64,000 nt of DNA, taken from positions 32,458 through 96,457 of the forward strand of contig NZ_LSJI01000230.1 of assembly GCF_001557235.1 (NCBI RefSeq). The letters run 5' to 3'. The notes below the pieces were generated by a model. It was not told where the DNA came from, did not search any database, and saw nothing but the letters and a program-made list of their open reading frames with translations. Made by a program: the position numbers and the translations under genes. The stretch is from Phenylobacterium sp. CCH9-H3. Its GTDB lineage: Bacteria; Pseudomonadota; Alphaproteobacteria; Caulobacterales; Caulobacteraceae. Below, piece after piece: positions 34,600 through 42,747 of the stretch (the stretch's first letter is position 1; each line of letters starts with the position of its first letter).

Positions 34600-36318
34600 A
34601 TGCCCGGTTCCCCCTGGAGTTCGCTTGGCACGATCCGGGTCCGCCTGATCGCGGCCCTGGCGGCCGCCTTGCTGCCGGTGCTCGTTCTGGGCGCGTTGCA
34701 ATCGGCGATCGGGTTCCAGCGCGAGGGCCGTGAACTGCGCCAGAACCTCGGCTTCGCCGCCGAGCGCAGCGCCGCGACGGCCCGTGCGCGGATGGAGGGG
34801 GCCGACGTCCTCCTGCAGACGCTCGCGCCCGGCGCGGTCGGATTCCAGTGCCAGAAGCGACTGGAGCAGGTGACGGCCCGCATTCCGGGCTATCTCAACC
34901 TGATCCGGTTCGACCGGCAGGGGCGGGTGGTCTGCGCAGCCGGCGGCGTGCCGGCCGATCTGGCCCGCGCCCAGCGTCCCTGGTTCCGCCAGCTGGCCGA
35001 GGGCGGCGCCATCTCCATCACGCGCGACCCCGGTTCCGCCTATGCCGAGGAGCCGGCGATCCTGACGGCGGCGCGCGCGACCGGGATCGACGGCGCGTTC
35101 GACGGCGCCTTCGCAGCGGTGATCGCGCTCTCCAGCCTCCAGCCGCAGGTCAGCGATCCGTCGCTCCCGAAGGGCGCCGAGGTCGGGCTGGTCGAGAAGA
35201 CCGGCCGCTACATCACCTTCACCGACGCGGGCGCTTTCCCGCGCCTGCCGGAAGACTGGCGGGCCAAGGTCGAGGCGCGCGGGACGCTGGTCTGGTACGG
35301 CCAGGACGGCAAGGGCCGCCGCCGGGTCTATTCGGCCGCCCCCGTGGTCGGCGACGAGGTCTATGTGGTGCTCTCGGCCGCCTCGCCGGGCATCCTCTCC
35401 TGGGCGCGCCTGAACCCGCTCACCGGGATCGTCTTTCCGCTGCTGACCTTCCTGCTGGCGCTGATCGCGGTGTCGGCGGTGACCGAACGGGTCGTCGTGC
35501 GCTGGATCGTCTACCTGCAACGCATCGCGGCGCTCTACGCCCGCGGGCGGCTGAGCGTTCGTCCGGTCCAGGCCGAACAGATGCCCGGCGAGATCCGTGA
35601 CCTGGCGGAGACCCTGGAGGATATGGCCGACGCCATCGTCGGTCGCGACGCCTCGCTCCGCGACAGCCTCGCCCAGAAGGACGCGCTCATGCGCGAGATC
35701 CATCACCGGGTGAAGAACAACCTGCAGGTCATTTCCAGCCTGCTCAACATGCAGCAGCGCTCGCTGGTCGACCCGGCGGCGCGCTCGGCCATGAGCGACA
35801 CCCGCCAGAGGATCACGGCTCTCGCGCTGATCTACCGCGCGCTCTACCAGGGGCCGGATCTCAAGCGGGTGGATCTACGTCCGTTCCTCGAGGAGCTCAC
35901 CGCCCAGCTGGTGAACGGCGAGCTGTCCCAAGGGCTGACCGTACGGACCGAGCTCAAGGTCGACCCGCTCGTGATCGACCCGGACCGGCTCGCCCCGCTC
36001 GCCCTGTTCGCCGTCGAAGCCATCACCAACGCCCAGAAGCACGCCTTCTCGGCCCGGGGCGGCGTCCTGCGCCTGAACTTCACCGTCCGCGGCGAGGAGG
36101 CGGAGCTGGAGATATCCGACGACGGCGCGGTGGAGGAAAGCGCCCTGGTCTCGACCGGTGTCGGAAGAACCCTGATGACGGCCTTCGCCCGCCAGCTGCG
36201 CGGCCGCGCCGAACTCGTCCGCAACGAGGCGGGTGGGGTGACCGCCCGGCTGATCTTTCCGACACCGGCGGCCGATCACGCCACCATGGCCTCGCGGGGG
36301 AACCAGGCTGCGGCCTGA
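34600..36318 (+). CDS. phyK: Membrane sensor histidine kinase PhyK-like (HisKA_2)
   Basis: The 572-residue protein has an N-terminal membrane helix (about 12-35), a periplasmic sensor region (36-270) with two cysteines at about residues 85 (GFQCQK) and 108 (VVCAAGG), a second helix (275-298), a HAMP-like linker and a HisKA_2 domain with the phospho-acceptor His near 368 (REIHHRVKNNLQV). The ATPase part contains FAVEAITNAQKHAFS and STGVGRTLMTAFA. In Caulobacter PhyK sits at this position and phosphorylates PhyR. Its last codons overlap the next EcfG promoter. Confidence 0.9.
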   Translation: MPGSPWSSLGTIRVRLIAALAAALLPVLVLGALQSAIGFQREGRELRQNLGFAAERSAATARARMEGADVLLQTLAPGAVGFQCQKRLEQVTARIPGYLNLIRFDRQGRVVCAAGGVPADLARAQRPWFRQLAEGGAISITRDPGSAYAEEPAILTAARATGIDGAFDGAFAAVIALSSLQPQVSDPSLPKGAEVGLVEKTGRYITFTDAGAFPRLPEDWRAKVEARGTLVWYGQDGKGRRRVYSAAPVVGDEVYVVLSAASPGILSWARLNPLTGIVFPLLTFLLALIAVSAVTERVVVRWIVYLQRIAALYARGRLSVRPVQAEQMPGEIRDLAETLEDMADAIVGRDASLRDSLAQKDALMREIHHRVKNNLQVISSLLNMQQRSLVDPAARSAMSDTRQRITALALIYRALYQGPDLKRVDLRPFLEELTAQLVNGELSQGLTVRTELKVDPLVIDPDRLAPLALFAVEAITNAQKHAFSARGGVLRLNFTVRGEEAELEISDDGAVEESALVSTGVGRTLMTAFARQLRGRAELVRNEAGGVTARLIFPTPAADHATMASRGNQAAA

Positions 36319-36324
36319 AGCGTT
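36299..36324 (+). promoter_or_regulatory. EcfG promoter of the entericidin-like gene, inside the phyK 3' end
   Basis: GGAAC (36299-36303), 17 bases and CGTT (36321-36324). The -35 and most of the spacer lie in phyK codons; the small lipoprotein starts 37 bases on. Confidence 0.78.
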
Positions 36325-36360
36325 GCCGCGGGGACCAATAGAAGCCCCGGGAGATCCACC

Positions 36361-36498
36361 ATGCGTAAAGTCGTTCTGCTGGCCGTTCTGGCCGCAAGCC
36401 TCACCGCCAGCGCCTGCAACACTGTGTCCGGCGCCGGCAGGGACGTGCAATCCGCCGGCGAAGCGGTGACTGAGACCGCCGAAGACGCCAAGAAGTAG
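36361..36498 (+). CDS. Entericidin-like small lipoprotein
   Basis: The 45-residue precursor reads MRKVVLLAVLAASLTASAC, a lipoprotein signal with the lipidated Cys at 19. The mature part NTVSGAGRDVQSAGEAVTET matches the entericidin EcnA/EcnB family. It has a GGGAG ribosome-binding region, its own EcfG promoter and an own terminator. Similar tiny genes in this family of bacteria are strong general-stress targets; their function is unclear. Confidence 0.88.
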   Translation: MRKVVLLAVLAASLTASACNTVSGAGRDVQSAGEAVTETAEDAKK

Positions 36499-36518
36499 CG
36501 CCCGATCCCGATTGAGAG

Positions 36519-36546
36519 GGCCCCGGAGCTTGCTCCGGGGCCTTTT
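36519..36546 (+). terminator. Intrinsic terminator of the entericidin-like gene
   Basis: An 11-bp perfect stem (36519-36529 with 36532-36542) with a two-base centre is followed by TTTTG. Confidence 0.85.
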
Positions 36547-36564
36547 GTTATGGCGGTTGGTGGG

Positions 36565-37380
36565 TCAGGCGGCCGAGCGGGCGCGCGGTTCGGCCGCGGC
36601 GTACAGGGCCATGTCCGGGGCGACGCGGACGAACGCCTTGCCCGCCGAGTCGTTCTGGCCCAGCAGCAGGCCGCCGCCGGGCGCGAGGGCGGCTCCGATC
36701 TGATCGAGCAGGCGCGCGCCCGCTTCGGGCGCGAGCTGGCCCAGCACGTTGCGGCAGAGGATCAGGTCGAACTGGCCGATGCGGGACAGGTCGTCCATCA
36801 GGTTCACCCGCCGCCAGCGCACCATCTGCCGGATCCGCGGCGAGAGGACGAACGATTCGCCGTCCTTCTCGAAATGCCGCACCAGCATGCGGGCGGGCAG
36901 GCCCCGCTGGACCTCGAACTGCGAGTAGCGGCCGCTCTGGGCCTTTTCCAGGCTCCGCTCCGACAGGTCGGAGGCGAAGAGTTCGATCTTGCCGACGCCT
37001 GGCGCGTCCGCCAGCAGCATCGCGAGGGAATAGATCTCCTGGCCCGCGCCGCAGGCGGCGCTCCAGATCCGCACCGGTTCGCCGCCCCGCGCGCGGGCCA
37101 GGGCGGGAACGACCTCGTCGGCCAGGACGGTGAAGACGTGGTGACCCCGGAAGAACTCGCTCTCGGGCAGGGCCATGGCCTCGACCGCAGCCCAGACCAG
37201 CCGATCGTCCGCGCCGTGCCGCAGGGCGTCGATGAAAGCCTCGGAGGAACTGAAGCACTCGCGCCGGGCCAGCGGCGCCAGGCGGCTCTCGATCAGGTAG
37301 GCCTTCTCGGCGTCGATCCGCAGGCCAGCGCGCGCGAGGCACAGGGAGGCGAGGAATTCGCGGTCCTGCGCCGGGATCAT
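36565..37380 (-). CDS. cheR: CheR-type protein-glutamate methyltransferase
   Basis: The 271-residue protein has a helical N-terminal CheR domain and a SAM-binding domain with LPESEFFRGHHVF near 70, VRIWSAACGAGQEIYSLAMLL near 102 (SAM site), ASDLSERSLEKAQ and FDLILCRNVLGQL near 208. It would methylate receptor glutamates with SAM. The ATG overlaps the cheY-like stop by four bases. No chemoreceptor, CheA or CheB is nearby, and a cheY-cheR pair after chpT is the arrangement known from Caulobacter. Confidence 0.87.
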   Translation of the reverse strand: MIPAQDREFLASLCLARAGLRIDAEKAYLIESRLAPLARRECFSSSEAFIDALRHGADDRLVWAAVEAMALPESEFFRGHHVFTVLADEVVPALARARGGEPVRIWSAACGAGQEIYSLAMLLADAPGVGKIELFASDLSERSLEKAQSGRYSQFEVQRGLPARMLVRHFEKDGESFVLSPRIRQMVRWRRVNLMDDLSRIGQFDLILCRNVLGQLAPEAGARLLDQIGAALAPGGGLLLGQNDSAGKAFVRVAPDMALYAAAEPRARSAA

Positions 37381-37745
37381 CCGACCAGCCCCAGGTAGCC
37401 CAGCTTGCCGGCGATGATGCCGCCGTCGAAGGGCTTCATGATGTATTCGTCCGCCCCGGCGTCCAGGGCGTCGCGGATGGATTCGATCTCGTTCTCGACG
37501 CTGCAGAAGACCACCTTGGGGTGATCGCCGCCTAGCTCCCCTCGCAGCTTCTTCAGGAACTCGAGCCCGTCCATGGCCGGCATCCGCCAGTCCAGCAGGA
37601 TGAGGTCGGGCATCACGGCGCTGCACCAGGCCATGGCCTCGACGCCGTCCGAGGCCTCGGCGACCTCGAATCCCAGATCCTCGAGGATCCGGCGCGAGAC
37701 CTTGCGGATCACGCGGCTGTCGTCGACGACGAGGCAGGTCTGCAA
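37377..37745 (-). CDS. CheY-like single-domain response regulator
   Basis: The 122-residue protein is a bare receiver: acidic VVDDSR near residue 8, phospho-acceptor Asp in LILLDWRMP near 53, Ser in FCSVEN and Lys in YIMKPFDG near 104. It has no output domain. It is the first gene of a cheY-cheR pair (ATGA overlap). It lies 85 bases from chpT on the same strand, so a shared transcript is possible. Confidence 0.92.
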   Translation of the reverse strand: MQTCLVVDDSRVIRKVSRRILEDLGFEVAEASDGVEAMAWCSAVMPDLILLDWRMPAMDGLEFLKKLRGELGGDHPKVVFCSVENEIESIRDALDAGADEYIMKPFDGGIIAGKLGYLGLVG

Positions 37746-37829
37746 GGGTCTACGGCGCTCCAGGAGTCTGGATGCCTATGTCGCGCCGAGTTGGTTAACG
37801 CGGGGTATGGGCGGCGGCGGAAGCTGGCG

Positions 37830-38480
37830 TCAGGCCGGCAAGGTCGCCGCGAAGATGACCCGCTCTTCCTGGACGTCGGCGAACACGCGTCCGCCCGCAT
37901 CGGCGACGAACAGGTGGGTGTAGTAGGCCTGCACCCAGTGGCCGTGCAGGCCTTCGCCCGGCGGCTGACCCTGCAGGCCCGCCAGGACTTCCGGCCGGAG
38001 CCGCGCGCGGGGCCCGGTCGACTCGATCGCGATCGCCAGCGACGCGCCCTCCTGGACGGCGCGCACCTTGGCCACGCCGCCGGTGGGCAGCGCCGCGCCG
38101 GCCATCTGCGACAGATTGAGCAGGGTGCGGGCGGCGGGTTTGTTCACCGCCGGCGTGTCGACAGCCCAGACCAACTCGGCGCGCATGTGGGCGAACACGC
38201 CTTGGGCCAGCTTTTCCAGGTCGCGGGCGTCGAAGGTCTCGGCCGATGCCGAAGCGCCGAAGGCGACGCGGCAGAACGACAGCAGGTCGGCCAGTTTCTT
38301 GGCCGAGGAAGTGATCAGCCCCATGGCCTCCTCGCGCATGTCCTGCGCCGAGGGATCGTCCAAGAGGTCCAGCCCGGAGGAGATGGCGCTCGCCGGACTG
38401 ATGAAGTCGTGGCACATCCGCGCCGCGAGATAGGCGGCGAGTTCGGCGGGCCGCACGGCGGGAGCGTTGGCGTCGGTCAT
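37830..38480 (-). CDS. chpT: Histidine phosphotransferase ChpT
   Basis: The 216-residue protein has the phospho-accepting His24 in ARMCHDFISPASAI, the sequence typical of ChpT, then a DHp-like two-helix region and a degenerate ATPase-like fold. ChpT passes phosphate from CckA to CtrA and CpdR, controlling the Caulobacter-type cell cycle. The neighbouring phyR/nepR/sigT/phyK/cheR/cheY order agrees with the Caulobacter arrangement as I recall it. It begins about 65 bases from divergent DUF3553 and cysQ genes. Confidence 0.92.
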   Translation of the reverse strand: MTDANAPAVRPAELAAYLAARMCHDFISPASAISSGLDLLDDPSAQDMREEAMGLITSSAKKLADLLSFCRVAFGASASAETFDARDLEKLAQGVFAHMRAELVWAVDTPAVNKPAARTLLNLSQMAGAALPTGGVAKVRAVQEGASLAIAIESTGPRARLRPEVLAGLQGQPPGEGLHGHWVQAYYTHLFVADAGGRVFADVQEERVIFAATLPA

Positions 38481-38545
38481 GGAGCGTAACCTTGGCGCGA
38501 TTTGCGCCTTGGGGAAACGCCTGGGCCTCTCTAATAGACCCGCCC

Positions 38546-38740
38546 ATGGACACGTTTTGGGATCCGTTCCTGGAACCGGGCGTCCTGGTGCGTCACCCGA
38601 CCGAAACCGCGTGGGGGCTGGGCCAGGTTCAGTCCGTGGCCGGGCGCAAGGTGACCGTGAACTTCGAGCACGCGGGCAAGCAGACTATCGACGCCGCCGT
38701 CGTGACGCTGGTGTTCGCGGGCGATGATCCCCGAAAGTAG
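38546..38740 (+). CDS. DUF3553 small protein
   Basis: The 64-residue protein (MDTFWDPFLEPGVLVRHPTE at the start) has the small all-beta DUF3553 pattern LVRHPTETAWGLGQVQSV, then VTVNFEHAGKQTI, which resembles CarD/Tudor-like folds. The gene precedes cysQ by six bases and is probably co-transcribed with it. Function unknown. Confidence 0.8.
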   Translation: MDTFWDPFLEPGVLVRHPTETAWGLGQVQSVAGRKVTVNFEHAGKQTIDAAVVTLVFAGDDPRK

Positions 38741-38746
38741 GACGAA

Positions 38747-39529
38747 TTGACCGAGAGCTCCGTGAACGCGAACGATGTCGGCGACGTGCTGGCCGACATC
38801 TGCGAGGCCGCCGCCGCCCTGATCCTGCCCCTGTGGCGCTCCGGCGTCGAAGTCCTGACCAAGGCCGACGAGAGCCCGGTCACCGAGGCCGACCAACGTG
38901 GCGAGAAGCTGATCCTGGAGCACTTGGCCCGTCATTTTCCGGGCGTGCCGGTCGTCTCGGAGGAGGACGCCAGCGAATTCGGGACGCCGGATGCGATCGG
39001 CCCCCGCTTCTTCCTGGTGGATCCGCTGGATGGCACCAAGGCCTTCGTTCGCGGCGATCCGAACTTCACCGTGAACGTCGCCCTGATCGAGGATGGCCGC
39101 CCGGTGGCCGGCGCCGTCTGCGCCCCGCCCACCGGAGAGACCTGGTTCACGAAAGGCGGCGCGGCGCTGAAGCGCGTGAACGGCGGCGCTGCGGCTCCGG
39201 TCGCCGTACGGCCGTGGCCGAAGGGGAGCGCCGTGGCGCTCGTCAGCCACACCATGAAAGAGGAGACGGCGGTCAAGCTCGCCGAGCAGTACGGCTTCGA
39301 CCTGCGCGAGCCGATGGACTCGTCGATCAAGTTCTGCCGCATCGCCGAAGGTTCGGCGGACATCTATCCGAGGCATGGGCCGACGATGGAATGGGACATC
39401 GCCGCCGGGCACGCCGTGCTGGAGGCTGCAGGTGGTTCTGTACTGACGCCCGAGGGGAAGCCGTTCGCCTACGGAAAGGCGAGCGACGGCTTCAGGAACG
39501 GCTGGTTCGTGGCGCGCGGCGCTGACTGA
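38747..39529 (+). CDS. cysQ: 3'(2'),5'-bisphosphate nucleotidase CysQ
   Basis: The 260-residue enzyme of the inositol-monophosphatase fold has the metal-binding blocks VVSEEDAS near 66, FFLVDPLDGTKAF near 85 and TMEWDIAAGHAVL near 210. It hydrolyses 3'-phosphoadenosine 5'-phosphate to AMP, clearing the by-product of sulfate assimilation. The start is a TTG at 38747 with AGGACG six bases before it. It follows DUF3553 closely. Confidence 0.92.
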   Translation: MTESSVNANDVGDVLADICEAAAALILPLWRSGVEVLTKADESPVTEADQRGEKLILEHLARHFPGVPVVSEEDASEFGTPDAIGPRFFLVDPLDGTKAFVRGDPNFTVNVALIEDGRPVAGAVCAPPTGETWFTKGGAALKRVNGGAAAPVAVRPWPKGSAVALVSHTMKEETAVKLAEQYGFDLREPMDSSIKFCRIAEGSADIYPRHGPTMEWDIAAGHAVLEAAGGSVLTPEGKPFAYGKASDGFRNGWFVARGAD

Positions 39530-39535
39530 AGAGGC

Positions 39536-39565
39536 GAAGCCTCCCCCGTCGTCCGGGAGAGGCTT
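39536..39565 (+). terminator. Hairpin after cysQ
   Basis: Arms GAAGCCTC (39536-39543) and GAGGCTTC (39558-39565), with further CCC/GGG pairing inside, lie just after cysQ and just before the convergent Gln-rich gene. It may serve both. Confidence 0.6.
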
Positions 39566-39574
39566 CGTCCGCCG

Positions 39575-39808
39575 TCAGCGGTTTTCGTCGCGCTGGCCGG
39601 CTTGGTCGGATTGATCCGACTGGCCGGCTTGGCCCGCCTGGTTTTCCTGACCCTGACGGTCCTGCTGGCCACCTTGCTGGCCCTGGCGTTCGCCCTGGTT
39701 CTGCTGGTTCTGCTGGTTCGGCTGCTGCTGGGACTGGTTGTCCTGCTGCTGCTGCGGGCGACGGGTCTGGTCGTTCTGGCCTTGGTTCATATTGTTGTCC
39801 TGGCCCAT
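39575..39808 (-). CDS. Gln/Asn-rich low-complexity small protein
   Basis: The 77-residue product is almost only Q, N, G, D, R, S and E (MGQDNNMNQGQNDQTRRP at the start) with no hydrophobic core, so it is expected to be disordered. A good GGAAGGACG ribosome-binding site stands before the ATG, and the codon pattern is biased to C/G at the third position. The opposite strand is also open, reading a Leu/Val-rich frame, which is a mirror effect. No family was recognised. Confidence 0.65.
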   Translation of the reverse strand: MGQDNNMNQGQNDQTRRPQQQQDNQSQQQPNQQNQQNQGERQGQQGGQQDRQGQENQAGQAGQSDQSDQAGQRDENR

Positions 39809-39970
39809 GATTCGTCCTTCCGTGTTGGCGATGGACAGCGTCCGCCGCGGTCGGCGCTGCGTCCCTTAAAGCCTTGAGCCAGCATAAGGTTCGGCCCGAT
39901 GAAGGGTCTTTTTCTTTTGTGTCGGAACGCCGACGGACCCGGGCTAACCTAGGATAGGATCGGGGCGCTC

Positions 39971-40444
39971 TCAGCCGTCCGTCGCCGGATGGTTCGCCAT
40001 CCAGCTCTCGAGCGCCTGGGCCGCCTCATCGGTGCAGCCGCCCTGGTGAACCTGAACGATGGCGTCCAGCGTCGCGATGCTGGCGACCTCGGGGCAGACA
40101 CCCGCCCTCGTCCGCGCCGCATAGAGCCCGGCCTTGGTCCGCTCGGGGGGCGCTACGATGGTCCGCAGGACGGCCAGCCGCTCGGCCTCGGCCTGGCCCG
40201 CCTTGCGCGTCGGGACCGCGACGCCGCCTGGGGCGCCCTTCAGCCGCACCATGTCGCCGGAGGCGTGCATCAGGGTCAGCGTGCGGCCCGGCGCCAGCGG
40301 CGCCCTGGCGCCCGCGTCGTAGGAGGCGCCCCTTGGAATCCCCGGGTCGGTCGAGGCGACGACGATGTAGTCCCGAGCGGCCGCCACGCCGGCCAACGCC
40401 GACAGGACAATGCCCAGGAGGAGGGGGAGGACGCGGCTCAACAT
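39971..40444 (-). CDS. Hypothetical secreted protein
   Basis: The 157-residue protein has a signal peptide (RVLPLLLGIVLSALAGVAAA). The rest contains a segment like YIVVASTDPGIPRGASYDAG and LTLMHASGDMVRLKG, and a Cys pair (VCPEVAS, GGCTDEA). The short beta-rich N-terminal part followed by a helical C-terminus is not a family I recognise. It is a single gene. Confidence 0.65.
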   Translation of the reverse strand: MLSRVLPLLLGIVLSALAGVAAARDYIVVASTDPGIPRGASYDAGARAPLAPGRTLTLMHASGDMVRLKGAPGGVAVPTRKAGQAEAERLAVLRTIVAPPERTKAGLYAARTRAGVCPEVASIATLDAIVQVHQGGCTDEAAQALESWMANHPATDG

Positions 40445-40676
40445 CCGCCAAGCATGCGCGCCATGGTGGAGCGCGGCAAGTCCAGGTCACGGTCCGCGTA
40501 CCATGTCCCGCGAACGCGGATCGCCGAGTGGGGCGGGCGTGCGGACCGCGCTCCGAGAGGGGACTCGGCGGGCGACCTGCGACACATAGGCCCGCAACCG
40601 GCAATTGAGATTCCGATTAACCCCCGGTTAAGAGGTGATCTTGTATGGTGACCGCCAGAATATCGAGGCAGACGCT

Positions 40677-40850
40677 ATGGTCAGCGTACAGCTGCGAAAT
40701 TCCGGCTCAGGCCTTTGGCTGCCGTTCACCCTGCCCACATCGGTGCAGGTGGCGCAGACGATCGCCGCAGCCGTGAAGACGCTCAACATTGCCGATCAGG
40801 TGCGCATCCATCCGGCCGCGCCCACCCCGCAGCTGGACATCAAGGTCTAG
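40677..40850 (+). CDS. Small hypothetical protein
   Basis: The 57-residue product (MVSVQLRNSGSGLWLPFTLP at its start) has a short helical middle (VAQTIAAAVKTLNIADQVRI). The ATG at 40677 was chosen over one 14 codons upstream because the shorter protein looks like a complete small domain. It overlaps the convergent mocA-like gene by 11 bases. Unknown function. Confidence 0.5.
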   Translation: MVSVQLRNSGSGLWLPFTLPTSVQVAQTIAAAVKTLNIADQVRIHPAAPTPQLDIKV

Positions 40851-41436
40851 GGCGGGACAGGTCCTCGCGGACGTCGACGTCGAACAGCACGCCGTCGTCG
40901 GGGGCCTCCACCAGTGCGAGCTTCGCACCGAGGCTCTGCAGGATCGGCCGCGCGCCGACATCGCCGCGCAGCGCGCCGACGTCGCCGAAGAGGGTGCGGC
41001 CCAGCACCACCGGGTTTCCGCGCCGTCCCGCGAAGACCGGCGCTGCAGCCGGCGCGCCCGCTTCCACGGCCGCAGCGAGCGGCGCCAGCACGGCATGGGG
41101 TACGCGCGGCATGTCGCCCAGGAAGACGAAGGCGCCGTCCAGCCCGGGCTCCAGGCTGGCGATCCCTGCCCGGAGCGAGGCGGCCATCCCCTCGGCGTGG
41201 TCCGCAGCGTGGGCCGTTCTGATGGTGGGGTCGAAGCTCGCGGCGCAGGCGGCCACCGCCCCTGCATCCATTCCGGTCACCAGGGTGATGGATCGCACGG
41301 GCGCGGCCCGCGCCGCGGCGAGGGCGGCGTGCAGCAGCGGGACGCCGCCGTAGTTCGCCAGCAGCTTGCCGCCGCCGAAGCGGGCGCCCGCGCCGGCCGC
41401 CAGCACCACCGCGGCGAACCTGCCTACTGTCGCCAA
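40840..41436 (-). CDS. MocA-like molybdopterin nucleotidyltransferase
   Basis: The 198-residue protein has the nucleotide-binding signature [17 protein letters not shown] near residue 10, [10 protein letters not shown] near 90 and FLGDMPRVP near 105, typical of MobA/MocA-like NTP transferases that attach CMP or GMP to molybdopterin. I start at the TTG at 41436 because AGGAGG lies nine bases upstream and the family begins there. It faces divergently from moaA by 30 bases, which supports a molybdenum-cofactor role, possibly CTP:molybdopterin cytidylyltransferase for xanthine-oxidase-type enzymes. Confidence 0.8.
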   Translation of the reverse strand: MATVGRFAAVVLAAGAGARFGGGKLLANYGGVPLLHAALAAARAAPVRSITLVTGMDAGAVAACAASFDPTIRTAHAADHAEGMAASLRAGIASLEPGLDGAFVFLGDMPRVPHAVLAPLAAAVEAGAPAAAPVFAGRRGNPVVLGRTLFGDVGALRGDVGARPILQSLGAKLALVEAPDDGVLFDVDVREDLSRPRP

Positions 41437-41465
41437 GCGCGGTTCCCTCCTATCTTGGACGCCGG

Positions 41466-42506
41466 ATGACGCCGTACGACAACATCGCCGCAACGCCCCA
41501 GGTCGCCTCTTCGGGCCTGCCCCTCGTCGACGGCTTCGGTCGGACGGTGACCTATTTGCGGCTCTCGGTCACCGATCGCTGCGACCTGCGCTGCGTCTAT
41601 TGCATGGCCGAGCACATGACCTTCCTCCCGAAGGCGGAAGTGCTCACGCTCGAGGAGCTGGACCGGATCGCCTCGGCCTTCGTGGGCCTGGGAACGCGCA
41701 AGCTGCGGCTGACCGGCGGCGAGCCGCTGGTCCGCAAGGGCATGATGGATCTCGTGCGAAACCTCGGCCGCCACCTGCGCTCGGGCGCGTTGGATGAGCT
41801 GACCCTCACCACCAACGGCACGCGCCTGGCGGACTTCGCCGGCGAGCTGGCCGACGCGGGCGTGCGGCGGATCAACGTCTCCCTCGACACCCTGAAGCCG
41901 GATCTGTTCCGCCGGCTCACGCGCGGCGGCGACGTCGGCAAGGTGCTGGCGGGCATCGCCGCCGCTCAGACGGCAGGCCTCGCGGTCAAGATCAACGCCG
42001 TGGCGCTGCGGGACGACAACGCGGCGGAAATCCCCGACCTGATCGCCTGGGCGCACGGCCAGGGGTGCGACCTGACGCTGATCGAGACCATGCCGCTGGG
42101 CGAGATCGAGGCGGACCGGACGGATCAGTACCTGTCGCTCGAAAAGGTGCGCCGTGACCTTGAGAGCTTCTGGATGTTCGAAGATCTGCCGCTGTCCACC
42201 GGCGGGCCGGCCCGCTACGTGCGGGTGGCCGAGACCGGCGGGCGGCTGGGGTTCATCACCCCGCTCAGCCACAATTTCTGCGAGGCCTGCAATCGCGTGC
42301 GGCTGACCTGCACGGGGACCCTGCACACCTGCCTTGGGCAGGAGGACGCCACCGACCTGCGCGCGGTGCTGCGCGCCGGCGCCGACGACGCCGAGCTGAC
42401 GAGGGTCATACGCGAGGCGGTGCTCGGCAAACCGAAGGGCCACGACTTCGAGATCGCGCGCGCCCGGCCGGCGGTGGCGCGGCACATGTCCACCACGGGC
42501 GGCTGA
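41466..42506 (+). CDS. moaA: GTP 3',8-cyclase MoaA
   Basis: The 346-residue radical SAM enzyme has the N-terminal 4Fe-4S motif CDLRCVYC (near 39-46) and the C-terminal cluster motif [11 protein letters not shown] (near 272-285). It ends with the Gly-Gly pair characteristic of MoaA. With MoaC it turns GTP into cyclic pyranopterin monophosphate. It begins an operon with moaD and moaE, spaced by one base from moaD. Confidence 0.96.
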   Translation: MTPYDNIAATPQVASSGLPLVDGFGRTVTYLRLSVTDRCDLRCVYCMAEHMTFLPKAEVLTLEELDRIASAFVGLGTRKLRLTGGEPLVRKGMMDLVRNLGRHLRSGALDELTLTTNGTRLADFAGELADAGVRRINVSLDTLKPDLFRRLTRGGDVGKVLAGIAAAQTAGLAVKINAVALRDDNAAEIPDLIAWAHGQGCDLTLIETMPLGEIEADRTDQYLSLEKVRRDLESFWMFEDLPLSTGGPARYVRVAETGGRLGFITPLSHNFCEACNRVRLTCTGTLHTCLGQEDATDLRAVLRAGADDAELTRVIREAVLGKPKGHDFEIARARPAVARHMSTTGG

Positions 42507-42507
42507 G

Positions 42508-42747
42508 ATGGCGCGGGTGCTCCTGTTCGGTCCTCTGCGCGACCTCGCCGGCTGGCGCGAGCGTGAGGTCGAGGCGGCCTCGCTCCTGGGCCTGCGGGGG
42601 GTGTTGGCGGCCGAGGACGCCGCGCTGGGCGAAGCCCTGGGCGGGCCGGGCGTGCAGACGGCCGTGGACCAGGCCCTGGTGCGGGGCGATGCCCCCCTGA
42701 CGCCCGGGAGCGAAGTCGCCTTCCTGCCCCCGATGAGCGGCGGATGA
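42508..42747 (+). CDS. moaD: Molybdopterin synthase small subunit MoaD
   Basis: The 79-residue ubiquitin-like protein ends in the required Gly-Gly (PPMSGG), which is thiocarboxylated to donate sulfur. The start (MARVLLFGPLRDLAGWRE) matches the family. Its stop overlaps the moaE ATG by four bases. Confidence 0.93.
   Translation: MARVLLFGPLRDLAGWREREVEAASLLGLRGVLAAEDAALGEALGGPGVQTAVDQALVRGDAPLTPGSEVAFLPPMSGG

Noticed and set aside
39602..39877. Leu/Val-rich plus-strand frame that looks like a membrane protein
   Set aside because: It is the mirror of the Gln/Asn codons on the minus strand; no ribosome-binding site was seen before it.
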